Assembly (NCBI RefSeq): GCF_000265385.1
Contig: NC_018013.1
Span: 2,631,001-2,695,000, forward strand
Direction of reading: 5' to 3'
DNA length: 64,000 nt
From: Aequorivita sublithincola DSM 14238
Lineage (GTDB): Bacteria > Bacteroidota > Bacteroidia > Flavobacteriales > Flavobacteriaceae
Part shown: positions 37,875 to 46,924 of the stretch, one piece after another
Position numbering within the stretch: position 1 is the stretch's first letter
How the letters are laid out: each line of letters begins with the position of its first letter
Translations under genes and position numbers: made by a program
The notes under the pieces: generated by a model
Database searches by the model: none
The model's input: the letters and a program-made list of their open reading frames with translations, nothing else
What the model was told of the DNA's origin: nothing

Positions 37875-39095
37875 TTATTTTGTGGTTTTTTGACTTTGTG
37901 TGATAATTTTATTTAAAGAAGCATTTCCTAAGAAATAAATAATCACAAAAACCGTGGCGATTGCGGTGACGAAAAAAGTAACGCTTGCTCCGAAATAAAA
38001 CCAAAGCAATCCCGCCACAACACTTGCAATCATTGCGACGATACTTTGGAAAGCGGTGAAAGTTCCGATTGCAGTTGCTGTGTTTTCGTCCTTCGCCAGA
38101 TTGGTAATCCACGCTTTGGAAATTCCTTCTGTGGCGGCTCCGAATATTCCGTAGCCAAAGAATAGCGCGATTATTGCGTATAGATTTGTTGTCAAACCCA
38201 TTCCGAAGTAAACTATACTGAAGATGATTAAGCCGAAGACAAACATTTTTTTGAGACCTATTTTATCTGCGAAGCTTCCTAAAGGATATGCTGTAAGGGC
38301 GAAGATTAAATTGTAGAAAATATAGATTCCGATTACCCAAGTGTCGTCCAAGCCAGCATCTTTCGCTTTTAAAAGTAGAAAAACATCGCTGCTGTTGAAA
38401 AGGGCGAAGAAAAGCAAGCCAATAACCACTTTTCTGTATTCTGAAGAGCTTTGCTTCCAGTATTTTATAAATGAAAAGAATCCTATTTTCTTCTTGGGCT
38501 GCTTGTTAATAACGTTTTTGGAAGCAGTTTCAACTTTTTTGTCTTTCAGAAGAAAAGAAGCTACAACCGCCAAAACGCCAGGAATAAAGGCAATGTAAAA
38601 AAGATTGATGTAATCTTTGGGATTAAAATATAGATAAAGTAGTGCAAGGGCAGGACCGAGGACGGCTCCAAGGGTATCCATAGAACGATGAAAGCCGAAA
38701 ACTTTTCCTTTATTGGCCTTTGTGGTTTCTGCAGAAAGCATGGCATCGCGTGCGCCAGTTCGGATTCCTTTACCTAGACGATCAACGGTTCTAACAAAGA
38801 AAATCCATAATGGATATATAAAAAACGCCATCATTGGTTTTGAGAGGGCGCTGAAGGAATAACCAAGCTGTACAAAAGGGGCGCGTTTTGCTTTGCTGTC
38901 ACTTAACTGGCCAAAGTAGCCTTTACTCAAGCCTGCAACAGCTTCTACTAAACCTTCCAAAACACCTATTAAGAGAATTGAAAAGCCAATGCTTTCCAAA
39001 TAAATAGGCATTATTGGGTAAAGCATTTCGCTGGCCATGTCTGTAAATAGGCTAACGAGAGAAAGAATCCAAACGGTACGGGTGATGGTTTTCAA
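37875..39095 (-). CDS. MFS transporter
   Basis: 406 aa, about twelve membrane segments. The loop between helices 2 and 3 has the MFS signature-like 'GYFGQLSDSKAKRAPF'. Another conserved feature is 'GFHRSMDTLGAVLGPALALLYL' in the helix 5 region. This subfamily (drug/unknown efflux MFS with 'GAxxGPxLA') is often annotated as multidrug or uncharacterised permease; the substrate cannot be assigned. The family is single-chain and inner membrane. It lies between pheT and a T9SS protein, all on the minus strand, possibly independently transcribed. Confidence 0.9.
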   Translation of the reverse strand: MKTITRTVWILSLVSLFTDMASEMLYPIMPIYLESIGFSILLIGVLEGLVEAVAGLSKGYFGQLSDSKAKRAPFVQLGYSFSALSKPMMAFFIYPLWIFFVRTVDRLGKGIRTGARDAMLSAETTKANKGKVFGFHRSMDTLGAVLGPALALLYLYFNPKDYINLFYIAFIPGVLAVVASFLLKDKKVETASKNVINKQPKKKIGFFSFIKYWKQSSSEYRKVVIGLLFFALFNSSDVFLLLKAKDAGLDDTWVIGIYIFYNLIFALTAYPLGSFADKIGLKKMFVFGLIIFSIVYFGMGLTTNLYAIIALFFGYGIFGAATEGISKAWITNLAKDENTATAIGTFTAFQSIVAMIASVVAGLLWFYFGASVTFFVTAIATVFVIIYFLGNASLNKIITQSQKTTK

Positions 39096-39130
39096 AGCTT
39101 TTTCTAATTTACCTTGAAAGGTACTTCAAT

Positions 39131-41590
39131 TTATTTTTTTACAACTTTTTTGGTCTCAGTTTGTCCGTTTTCGTCTTTAATTTTCACGAAGTAGATGCCT
39201 TCGTTTAAAGTTGAAATATCAACTTGGTTTGTTTTTTCAGAAGTGAAAAGGAGTTGACCGAGGTTGTTGTGTATTGTTATTTCAGCAATTTTGGTTATGG
39301 ATTTTATATTTAATAGGCCGTCTGTTGGGTTGGGGTAGAGGGTGAAAAGGTTTTTTTCGTTTTCTTCTATGCTTAAAGGGCCGCGGTTTTCGAACCAAAT
39401 AATTTCATCAGCTGCATAGGCGGATGCAAGGATATCTATTTTGCCATCATTGTTAAAATCATCTGCCATTACGCTACTGGCAGATCTAAAATTGGAGACC
39501 AATGTTTGTTGAAAGTTGAAATTTCCCGTGCCGTCGTTAAGGTAATAAATTATTTCATTGCCTCTTGCAGCAGCGCAGATAATGTCTATGTCTCCATCAT
39601 TGTCTAAATCTTTCGCAAATACATCTGTTGCTCCTTCGGCAGATGAGGTTATAATATGTTCGTTAACAAATGCACCTTGTCCGTCTGCATTTTCATACCA
39701 GATAATTTCGTTTGTGCCATAAGAAACAGCAATCACGTCTTTATCGCCGTCATTATCAAAATCGGCAGCATATACAGAATCTAGAACAACAATGTTTTCA
39801 GAAATTATTTTTGGAGTGCTAAAATTACCTTGGCCGTCCATATTTTCAAACCAAGCCACAGCGTCTGAATTTTCATAATAACCTGCAATTAAGTCTTTAT
39901 CCCCATCATTATCAATATCTTCTGCATATAATGTTTCATTAACAAATGGCCCTTCCATAATTATATTTTTTCTGCCGAAAGTGCCTAAACCATCTATATT
40001 TTCTTGCCAAACCAATTGTGAACTTCCAACTGTAGAAAAAACATCCAAATCTCCATCGTTATCAACATCAAATAAATAAACAATTGTTGGGTTATCTTCA
40101 GAATTTATAATTTGTTCTGTGCCAAATATTGCATTGCCATTAAGATTTTTATACCATACCACCTTACCAAAAGAGGCACTGCTCAGCGTAAAAACATCAA
40201 TAAAAGTATCTCCATTTATATCCCCTGCGAATATAGATAACGGGTTTTCAATTGAAGCAATTGTTATTAATTCTGAATAGGTACCCTGCCCATCAAGGTT
40301 TTCCTGCCAAGCAATTCGATCGTCATTTGTTAAAGCTGAAAGTAAATCCTTATCCCCATCTCCATCTAAATCTACAGAGATAACTTCTCTCGCTCCATTG
40401 GCCCCGTTTATTTCAGCCATAACATTTGCTGGGCCAAAGTTACCCAGTCCATTTGTGTTTTTGTACCATGCTATTCTATCTGCTCTATTTGCGGCTATAA
40501 GTATATCGAAGCTACCATTTCCATCTATATCTGAAGATAATACGGTTTGCACATCTCTAATTTCACTATCTATAATTTGTATAGTGCCAAAAACGCCCGA
40601 ACCATTATTTTTGAACCACGAAAGTCCGTCATTGAAACTTCCAGTGACAATATCCAAATCTCCGTCATTATCAAAATCTGAGGTGTATAATGTTTCAGGC
40701 CGTGCGTTAGTGCCCATTAGACCTACTATATTTGGAGTGTTATTAAAATTTCCTAAGCCATTGGTGTTTTCAAACCAAATGATTCTATGTCCTTGAATTT
40801 TCCACGATGTAGCGGCAATATCCAAATCTCCATCACCATCCACATCAGCCAAAATTGCTGAACGGCAATAGTTAATATCAGTATTTAAACTTTGTTGCTC
40901 CACAAAATTTCCCTGTCCATTTGTATTTTTAAACCAAGCCACACGACTGTTATTATATCTACTTCCCGTAAGTATATCCATATCGCCATCGCCATCAATA
41001 TCACCAGCAACAATATCCAATGGATAATCAAAATTTGTAGAAATTATTTGTTGTGGACCAAAATTGCCTTGACCATTTGTGTTTTCATACCAAGCAATTT
41101 TATCATCAAATGCAGATACCGAAAATACGTCCATATCGCCATCGGCGTCTGCATCTGTTGCGTACACTGAATTTGCGCCATCTGCAAGTGAAGAAATAAT
41201 TTGCCTCGAACCAAAAATTCCTTGACCGTTATTTTGGAACCAGCCAATAGTATCGTCCAACGAAGAGGCGACAAGAATATCTATATCACCATCGCCATCA
41301 ATATCTACTGCAAAAACCGAAGTAGCCCCTAAAACAGTTTCAGAAATTTTCTTTTGTGGACCAAAATTTCCTTGTCCATCGGTATTTTCATACCAAGCAA
41401 TTTTATCGTCATTTCCGGAAGCTGAAATCATATCTAAATCTCCATCGCCATCAAGGTCGGCAACGAATACTGAGTTTGCCCCATTGGTGCCGCCTGTATC
41501 ATCAACCGTTACGTGTGGCTCAAAATCTATTTGTGCATTAATTGAAAAGGAAAAAAGTAGAGTTGCTATAAAAAGAAGTTTTGCTTTCAT
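39131..41590 (-). CDS. FG-GAP/VCBS-repeat T9SS surface protein
   Basis: 819 aa. Signal peptide 1-19 ('LLFIATLLFSFSINAQ'). The body is a chain of about 50-residue repeats, each with an Asp-rich calcium loop such as DLDGDGDLD, DIDGDGDMD or DFDNDGDKD; I count 14. This suggests two seven-bladed FG-GAP/VCBS beta-propellers (inference). The C-terminus is a T9SS type A sorting domain ('TLYPNPTDGLLNIKS' and 'NEGIYFVKIKDENG'). It should be exported by T9SS and calcium-stabilised outside the cell. It contains no enzymatic domain; ligand binding or adhesion is likely. Confidence 0.93.
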   Translation of the reverse strand: MKAKLLFIATLLFSFSINAQIDFEPHVTVDDTGGTNGANSVFVADLDGDGDLDMISASGNDDKIAWYENTDGQGNFGPQKKISETVLGATSVFAVDIDGDGDIDILVASSLDDTIGWFQNNGQGIFGSRQIISSLADGANSVYATDADADGDMDVFSVSAFDDKIAWYENTNGQGNFGPQQIISTNFDYPLDIVAGDIDGDGDMDILTGSRYNNSRVAWFKNTNGQGNFVEQQSLNTDINYCRSAILADVDGDGDLDIAATSWKIQGHRIIWFENTNGLGNFNNTPNIVGLMGTNARPETLYTSDFDNDGDLDIVTGSFNDGLSWFKNNGSGVFGTIQIIDSEIRDVQTVLSSDIDGNGSFDILIAANRADRIAWYKNTNGLGNFGPANVMAEINGANGAREVISVDLDGDGDKDLLSALTNDDRIAWQENLDGQGTYSELITIASIENPLSIFAGDINGDTFIDVFTLSSASFGKVVWYKNLNGNAIFGTEQIINSEDNPTIVYLFDVDNDGDLDVFSTVGSSQLVWQENIDGLGTFGRKNIIMEGPFVNETLYAEDIDNDGDKDLIAGYYENSDAVAWFENMDGQGNFSTPKIISENIVVLDSVYAADFDNDGDKDVIAVSYGTNEIIWYENADGQGAFVNEHIITSSAEGATDVFAKDLDNDGDIDIICAAARGNEIIYYLNDGTGNFNFQQTLVSNFRSASSVMADDFNNDGKIDILASAYAADEIIWFENRGPLSIEENEKNLFTLYPNPTDGLLNIKSITKIAEITIHNNLGQLLFTSEKTNQVDISTLNEGIYFVKIKDENGQTETKKVVKK

Positions 41591-41686
41591 ATTAAATTTT
41601 TTTAGCTGAAAAAGTATTTTTTTAATGATATTTTTTTGTTGTTAACATTGCTTAATCACACTGTTTACTGCGACTGCGAACTTCTA

Positions 41687-42490
41687 CTAAAACCCACGCT
41701 GCCGCTTTGCTTCAAATATAAGGATTCCGGCCGCTACGGAAACGTTTAGGCTATCTATTTCGCCCTGCATTGGGATAATGATGTTTTGGGTGCTGTTTTT
41801 TAGCCATTCCTCTGAAAGTCCTGTGGCTTCGGTCCCTACTACAATTGCGGTGTTTTCTTTAAAATCTATAGTATCATAATTTACAGACGCTTGTAATGCG
41901 GCGCAATAGCTATTTAAATTGTGTTCTTTCAAAAATGAAATAATTTCTGAAGTGCTTCCCGTGGCAATTTTATTCGTAAACAAACAACCCACGCTACTGC
42001 GGATGATGTTTGGATTGTACATATCTGTCTTCGGATTTGCAATAATTACAGCATCTATGTTTGCAGCATCTGCGGTGCGAAGTAGAGCACCGATGTTACC
42101 TGGTTTTTCTGGGGCTTCGGCAATAATAATCAAAAGGTTTTTAGCTTGTGGTTTCAGGTTCTTGATGTTCAGATCTTTTGATTGGGCAATTGCTAAAACG
42201 CCTTCTGTGGAACTTCGGTAGGCTAGTTTTTCATAGATTTCTAAATTGATTTCTATGAATTCTGCTTCGTTGTTTGTGAATTTTTTCAGCTGAAAAATTT
42301 TTTCTTCAGAAATGATTTTAGGGCAGAAAAGCATGGTTTTCAGCTTGTAACCACCTTTTAAAGCAAGTGAAATTTCGCGAAGCCCTTCAATTACAAAAAG
42401 GCTTGTTTTGCGGCGTTCGCGTGATTTTTCCTGTAATAAAACGATTTGTTTTATTAGCGGATTGTGAAAACTGGTGATGGTTTTGTTCAT
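41687..42490 (-). CDS. TrmH/SpoU-family RNA 2'-O-methyltransferase
   Basis: 267 aa. The N-terminal substrate-binding part ('MNKTITSFHNPLIKQIVLLQEK', 'EGLREI') is of the RlmB/TsnR type. The C-terminal SPOUT knot has the three family motifs: 'EKPGNIGALLRTADAA', 'IVVGTEATGLSEEWL' and 'IPMQGEIDSLNVSVAAGILIFEAKRQ'. The enzyme methylates ribose of rRNA or tRNA using SAM; the target base cannot be read from the sequence. Cytoplasmic dimer. Confidence 0.93.
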   Translation of the reverse strand: MNKTITSFHNPLIKQIVLLQEKSRERRKTSLFVIEGLREISLALKGGYKLKTMLFCPKIISEEKIFQLKKFTNNEAEFIEINLEIYEKLAYRSSTEGVLAIAQSKDLNIKNLKPQAKNLLIIIAEAPEKPGNIGALLRTADAANIDAVIIANPKTDMYNPNIIRSSVGCLFTNKIATGSTSEIISFLKEHNLNSYCAALQASVNYDTIDFKENTAIVVGTEATGLSEEWLKNSTQNIIIPMQGEIDSLNVSVAAGILIFEAKRQRGF

Positions 42491-42504
42491 CCCGCAAAGA
42501 TAGG

Positions 42505-43149
42505 TTACAGATGCTTATAAGCAGTCCCCAAACTAATACGAAGCCCAAAACTTATGTTTAGGTAGTTTACACCTTTAAAGGTATCTTCTAGTTCTGCGGG
42601 AGTATCAATATTCATAAAATCGTGGCGCAATTCTGGAGCAAAATACACGCCTAGATAATTTGTAAAACGGTAATTAATTTCTGGGTTTAGCCAAACGGCG
42701 GTAGCGGTATCTTCAAACCTATTGTTTTTATATGAAGACGCACCCACGCCAATACCGATGCTGAGATCAAATTTATCGATGTGTTTTTCGTAACCAGCTA
42801 CCAATCCTAAAGTATAATTAGTTGTGTCGTAGTAGTTTCCTAGAAGCTCACGATTGGTAACGTTTCCATTAAAAAAACTGAAATAAGGACCAATGTATAT
42901 TCCTTTATACGTGTCCACTTTAAAAGATAAGCGGGCGCCAAGTTTTAAATCCATTCCATCGTTCACAAAATTATTGCCAAAAGCTAGTGGAAAATAAGTG
43001 CCAATTTCTATACTACCTATATTTTTACCAGGTCCTTCTGCTTCTTGTTTTGTTTCGGCTTCAGAGTTTTTTGGCTTTTCTGTTTCTTGTGCAATTGCGG
43101 CAGTAGTAATTGCAAGTGTCAAAAAAAGGAGTCTAATATTCAAAGACAT
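42505..43149 (-). CDS. Outer-membrane beta-barrel protein
   Basis: 214 aa from ATG 43149 (MSLNIRLLFLTLAITTAAIA); an ATG 12 nt upstream is also in frame. After a signal peptide and acidic linker comes a strand-rich part with alternating pattern ('IGSIEIGTYFPLAFGNNF', 'GIYIGPYFSFF', 'YLNISFGLRISLG'), ending in a C-terminal aromatic-rich strand as expected for a small barrel. It overlaps the end of the upstream secreted-protein gene by 17 bp, so the two are probably cotranscribed. Confidence 0.75.
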   Translation of the reverse strand: MSLNIRLLFLTLAITTAAIAQETEKPKNSEAETKQEAEGPGKNIGSIEIGTYFPLAFGNNFVNDGMDLKLGARLSFKVDTYKGIYIGPYFSFFNGNVTNRELLGNYYDTTNYTLGLVAGYEKHIDKFDLSIGIGVGASSYKNNRFEDTATAVWLNPEINYRFTNYLGVYFAPELRHDFMNIDTPAELEDTFKGVNYLNISFGLRISLGTAYKHL

Positions 43150-43855
43150 AGGTGTTTTCAAGATTTGTTAGTGGTATTGTAATGGTTTGTTCGGGTTCAT
43201 CGTTCAAAATATATTTTAAGAGTACCGATGTTCCCAATTGGCTATCCAGATTAGTTTGAAAGCTAGTGGAATTAATATCTAACTGATTGTAATATTCTTC
43301 ATCTATTAAGCAATCTTCAGGATTATTAACGTTAAGATCTATCGCGCAAACAGCGCTTTGGAATTCCAGTTTATAAGCGACCCGATTGTTATCACCAGGA
43401 ACATTTGTAAATAAAAGATTTAAATGTGCAGCCTCATTAAGTTTTATTTGTCCTAAATTATATGTGGTAGAGGTTTTACGGTTGATAGCGTCATTAAAAT
43501 ATTTTTTTGCTGAATAATTGGGGTTTTCTGTCAATTCATAATTATTATACCCACCACCATAATAATTATAGCCATCAGTTTTCAAATTAACCATAATATT
43601 AAGCGGGTTATTGGTTTCAGTTTCTAAAGATGTAAATTGAAATTGACCGTTGGCGTCGCTATAGCTTTCGCCCAAAATTATATAGGAGGACTGGCAGCGC
43701 ACTGAAATATTCGGCAGCGGATTATTATTGCTATCAACAAGGCTTCCTTTTATTAAAATGCGGCTGTCGTCCTTAATCTCTGGTTCGCATTGGAATGATT
43801 GTAGCGTTAAAATAAAGCTTAAAAATAAGAAGGTAAAAAAATATTTTCTTTTCAT
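43133..43855 (-). CDS. Secreted protein with carboxypeptidase-regulatory-like domain
   Basis: 240 aa. Hydrophobic signal 'YFFTFLFLSFILTLQSFQC'; the Cys could be a lipidation site but the lipobox is poor. Residues 35-110 match an Ig-like regulatory domain ('ILIKGSLVDSNNNPLPNISV', 'SDANGQFQFTSL'). The remainder is unrecognised. The stop overlaps the start of the downstream barrel gene, indicating translational coupling and possibly a joint role in the outer membrane. Confidence 0.7.
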   Translation of the reverse strand: MKRKYFFTFLFLSFILTLQSFQCEPEIKDDSRILIKGSLVDSNNNPLPNISVRCQSSYIILGESYSDANGQFQFTSLETETNNPLNIMVNLKTDGYNYYGGGYNNYELTENPNYSAKKYFNDAINRKTSTTYNLGQIKLNEAAHLNLLFTNVPGDNNRVAYKLEFQSAVCAIDLNVNNPEDCLIDEEYYNQLDINSTSFQTNLDSQLGTSVLLKYILNDEPEQTITIPLTNLENTYVFEY

Positions 43856-44060
43856 CTTTATATACTATTTGAGAAATGGGAAGATGGAATGCCCCAATAT
43901 ACATCTTCGGTTGGTTTGCAATTTGTTAATGGGCATTTCATAGCTACGCACTTATATGAAACAAGAATACTAAAAACCCACGTTATTATAAATTTTAAAA
44001 TGCTAAATTTCGCCAAAGAGATTTAAAAGTATTTTTTTATCTTGCCAAAAAATATTATAG

Positions 44061-46505
44061 ATGAAAAAATTTCTACTCCTCTTTATTTTAAATATATCTT
44101 CTGTTTCAGTTTTTGCACAACCTATTGATTTGACGCAACAGTTTAATGGTCAATATGATTTTACTGCTATCGGGAATACACTCAATGAATTTGAAAACCA
44201 AAATCCTACTTGTACCATTCTTTCTCAAAGCAGTGCAACGCTAAGTTTAAGTACTGGCCAAACTTTGGTCTCGGCAAAATTATATTGGTCTGGTTCTGCA
44301 GTAGGCGACTTTGATGTAAAGTTGAATGGAATTGATGTTTCTGCTGAAAGAACATTTTCACTTGTATATAGTGGAAAACCATATTTTGCAGCAAATGCGG
44401 ATGTTACAGCAATAGTTGAAACCAATGGGAATGGCAATTACACTTTTTCTGATATGGATATTTCCGGAGGTCTGTTCGCTTATTGTGACGGCGGCACTAA
44501 TTATGGAGGTTGGTCTATCATCGTTGTTTATGAAGATCCAGCATTATTGTGGAACCAAATTTCTCTATTTGATGGTTTGGAAGCAGTATCTGCGACCAAT
44601 AATACACTAGATATACATCTTACCAACATTGATGCTAAAAGTGATATTCTAGCCAAAATTGGTTTTTTAGCTTGGGAAGGCGATCAACAAATTGCGAATG
44701 GCGAAAGTTTGTTTATTAATAATAGCTTAGTTAGTAATCTACCACTAAATCCATCTAATAACGCGTTTAATGGTACGAACAGTTATACAAACTCGAATAC
44801 GCTTTACAATATGGATTTGGATTATTATGAGTTAACGGGGCTCATACAACCCGGCGATACCCAAATTGATATTAAACTCACCTCACAACAGGATTTTATA
44901 ATGGTAAATAACATCATTACCTCTGTAAATTCTGAATTGCCCGATGCAACCATTGCGATTGATGGAGTTACGGTCTCACCACAACTCGACGAGATTTATG
45001 CAACATATACCGTTAGCAATGTGAACAGTACAAATGTATTGCCTGCAAATACATCTGTAAGATTTTATGCAGATAATGTGCTGCTTGCGGAAGATTTTAC
45101 CAATCAAGAAATTCCAATAGGAGGAACGTTAACCAATTTGATTACCATTCCCATTCCCGTTGGCACACCTTCAAATTTTGCGCTTGTAGCCGTAATTGAT
45201 GGCGATGGAATGATTCCTGAAACTAATGAAGGGAATAATGAATATGTATTTCCAATTGTACTTCAATATATAGATATTGAAGATCCCGCTGCAAATTTGA
45301 TAGTTTGTGATGATGACAACGATGGTTTTCAAGCTTTTGATCTTTCGATACAGACTCCTTTAATTACGCAGGGCGATCCAAACCTGACAGTAACTTATCA
45401 CAAAACTCTTACAGATGCTCAGAATGGAGATTTACCAGTAGTTAATCTGTATGTTAACGATCAAAGGTTTTATGATGCACCAATTACAGATTCCCAACTT
45501 CCAGGTTTTGGAACCGGTGGAATCTGGGCAAGAGTTAAAAATAGTAGTAATAACGAAATAAGCATCGTTCCTTTTGCTTTGGAAGTACGCGCTACGCCTG
45601 TTGGCAACACGCCTGCGCCTTTAAGGGTTTGTGATGATAACAATGATGGCTTTGCACTCTTTAACCTCTCAATAGTAGAGTCAGAGGTTCTTGGAAGTTT
45701 AAATCCAGTGGGTTTTGATCTTTATTATTATGAAGATTTTAGTCAAGCCATTGCAGCAGGAGATGTTGCAATGACAAATCCAGATTTTTCACAAGCAATT
45801 TCTAGTCCGCTGAACTTTGTGAATACTACAAATCCACAAACAATATATATTTTGTTGGTTGCTAATGCTAGCGGAACTATTCCACCAAACCCGAACAGTA
45901 GCCAAGGTTGCTATGATATTGTAGAACTGCAATTGATAGTAAATGATACGCCTCCAATAACCCAACCCATCGATCTGATTATAAACGATGGCGATGGAGA
46001 TGACTTTGCAATCTTTGATCTTACAGTAAACATTCCAGTAATTTTGGGAAGTTTAAATCCAGCTAATTATGTGGTTTCTTTTTATGAAACCGAAGCAAAC
46101 GCGCAGAATAATGAATTCGTCATTGCAAATCCCGCAGTATATCAAAACCTTACAAATCCACAATTAATTTATACTCGGGTTGAAAATATAAACTCGGGAT
46201 GTTTTGAAATAGCTTCCTTTGAAATTGAAGCAGACAAAACTATTTCCGTAGGCTCCTTTGCTTTTGAAGACTTAAGCATTTCACCAAACCCAACTTCTAA
46301 AAGTTTTACCGTGCAATCCTCACAATTGGTTTCAGAAACAAGTATTTTAATTTATGACGTTCAAGGAAAACTATTGTTTTCAGAAAAAATGCTTCCGCAG
46401 AATGGATTGGTAACGATGAATGTCTCTTCTTTGGAAAACGGAGTTTATTTTTTGAAGATTGCTTCGGAAGGGAATACAGTTGTAAAAAAGCTTTTGAAGA
46501 ATTAG
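44061..46505 (+). CDS. T9SS surface protein with CARDB-like domain, twin 1
   Basis: 814 aa. Signal peptide 1-19. N-terminal half (20-280) is a secreted beta domain of a type seen in Bacteroidota adhesins. Residues 290-400 resemble a CARDB domain ('NVLPANTSVRFYADNVLLAE'). Then three or four repeats beginning 'CDDDNDGFQAFDL' / 'CDDNNDGFALFNL' and continuing '...EVLGSLNPVGFDLYYYE'. The C-terminal 75 residues are a T9SS sorting domain almost identical to that of the gene at 46925. The two genes share the repeats and the tail, so they are products of a tandem duplication. Confidence 0.88.
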   Translation: MKKFLLLFILNISSVSVFAQPIDLTQQFNGQYDFTAIGNTLNEFENQNPTCTILSQSSATLSLSTGQTLVSAKLYWSGSAVGDFDVKLNGIDVSAERTFSLVYSGKPYFAANADVTAIVETNGNGNYTFSDMDISGGLFAYCDGGTNYGGWSIIVVYEDPALLWNQISLFDGLEAVSATNNTLDIHLTNIDAKSDILAKIGFLAWEGDQQIANGESLFINNSLVSNLPLNPSNNAFNGTNSYTNSNTLYNMDLDYYELTGLIQPGDTQIDIKLTSQQDFIMVNNIITSVNSELPDATIAIDGVTVSPQLDEIYATYTVSNVNSTNVLPANTSVRFYADNVLLAEDFTNQEIPIGGTLTNLITIPIPVGTPSNFALVAVIDGDGMIPETNEGNNEYVFPIVLQYIDIEDPAANLIVCDDDNDGFQAFDLSIQTPLITQGDPNLTVTYHKTLTDAQNGDLPVVNLYVNDQRFYDAPITDSQLPGFGTGGIWARVKNSSNNEISIVPFALEVRATPVGNTPAPLRVCDDNNDGFALFNLSIVESEVLGSLNPVGFDLYYYEDFSQAIAAGDVAMTNPDFSQAISSPLNFVNTTNPQTIYILLVANASGTIPPNPNSSQGCYDIVELQLIVNDTPPITQPIDLIINDGDGDDFAIFDLTVNIPVILGSLNPANYVVSFYETEANAQNNEFVIANPAVYQNLTNPQLIYTRVENINSGCFEIASFEIEADKTISVGSFAFEDLSISPNPTSKSFTVQSSQLVSETSILIYDVQGKLLFSEKMLPQNGLVTMNVSSLENGVYFLKIASEGNTVVKKLLKN

Positions 46506-46601
46506 CTTAAAGCTTTAAAAATCACAAACTTTTTGCGACTAAGATTAATTTGCTGGGGTTAAGCATTTTCGACTTGAATACAATTTGCCCCAACCTTGAA
46601 A

Positions 46602-46832
46602 CTATAATTCCTTATTATTAAAGATTTCGGTCACAGGAATATCCAATCCTTGGCAAACCTCGAGCATGTAAATATATGAAGGGTTTATTTTTCCAGCTTC
46701 AAGCCGATGGATGGATTGTTGGTCTTTGTTTACTCGAACTGCCAAGTCAAATTGGGTAAGGTTTTTGGACAGCCTTATTTCTTTAACCCTTTTGCCAAGA
46801 TTAATGAGTTCTATGTCTTTGTCTATCTCCAT
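46602..46832 (-). CDS. XRE-family helix-turn-helix regulator
   Basis: 76 aa from ATG 46832 (MEIDKDIELINLGKR); an ATG 12 nt upstream is in frame. The whole protein is one HTH_3 domain: 'LGKRVKEIRLSKNLTQFDLAVRVNKDQQSIHRLEAGK' followed by 'YIYMLEVCQGLDIPVTEIF'. It lies on the opposite strand between the twin T9SS genes, close to the start of the second. It may regulate them, though this is inference from position only. Confidence 0.88.
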   Translation of the reverse strand: MEIDKDIELINLGKRVKEIRLSKNLTQFDLAVRVNKDQQSIHRLEAGKINPSYIYMLEVCQGLDIPVTEIFNNKEL

Positions 46833-46924
46833 TGCAGATAACAAAGAGCAGGTTTTATTAAGATTATTTACACAACGGATATGTTGTAAACTATTTTTTA
46901 TATATTGCGGGAAAAATATTACCT

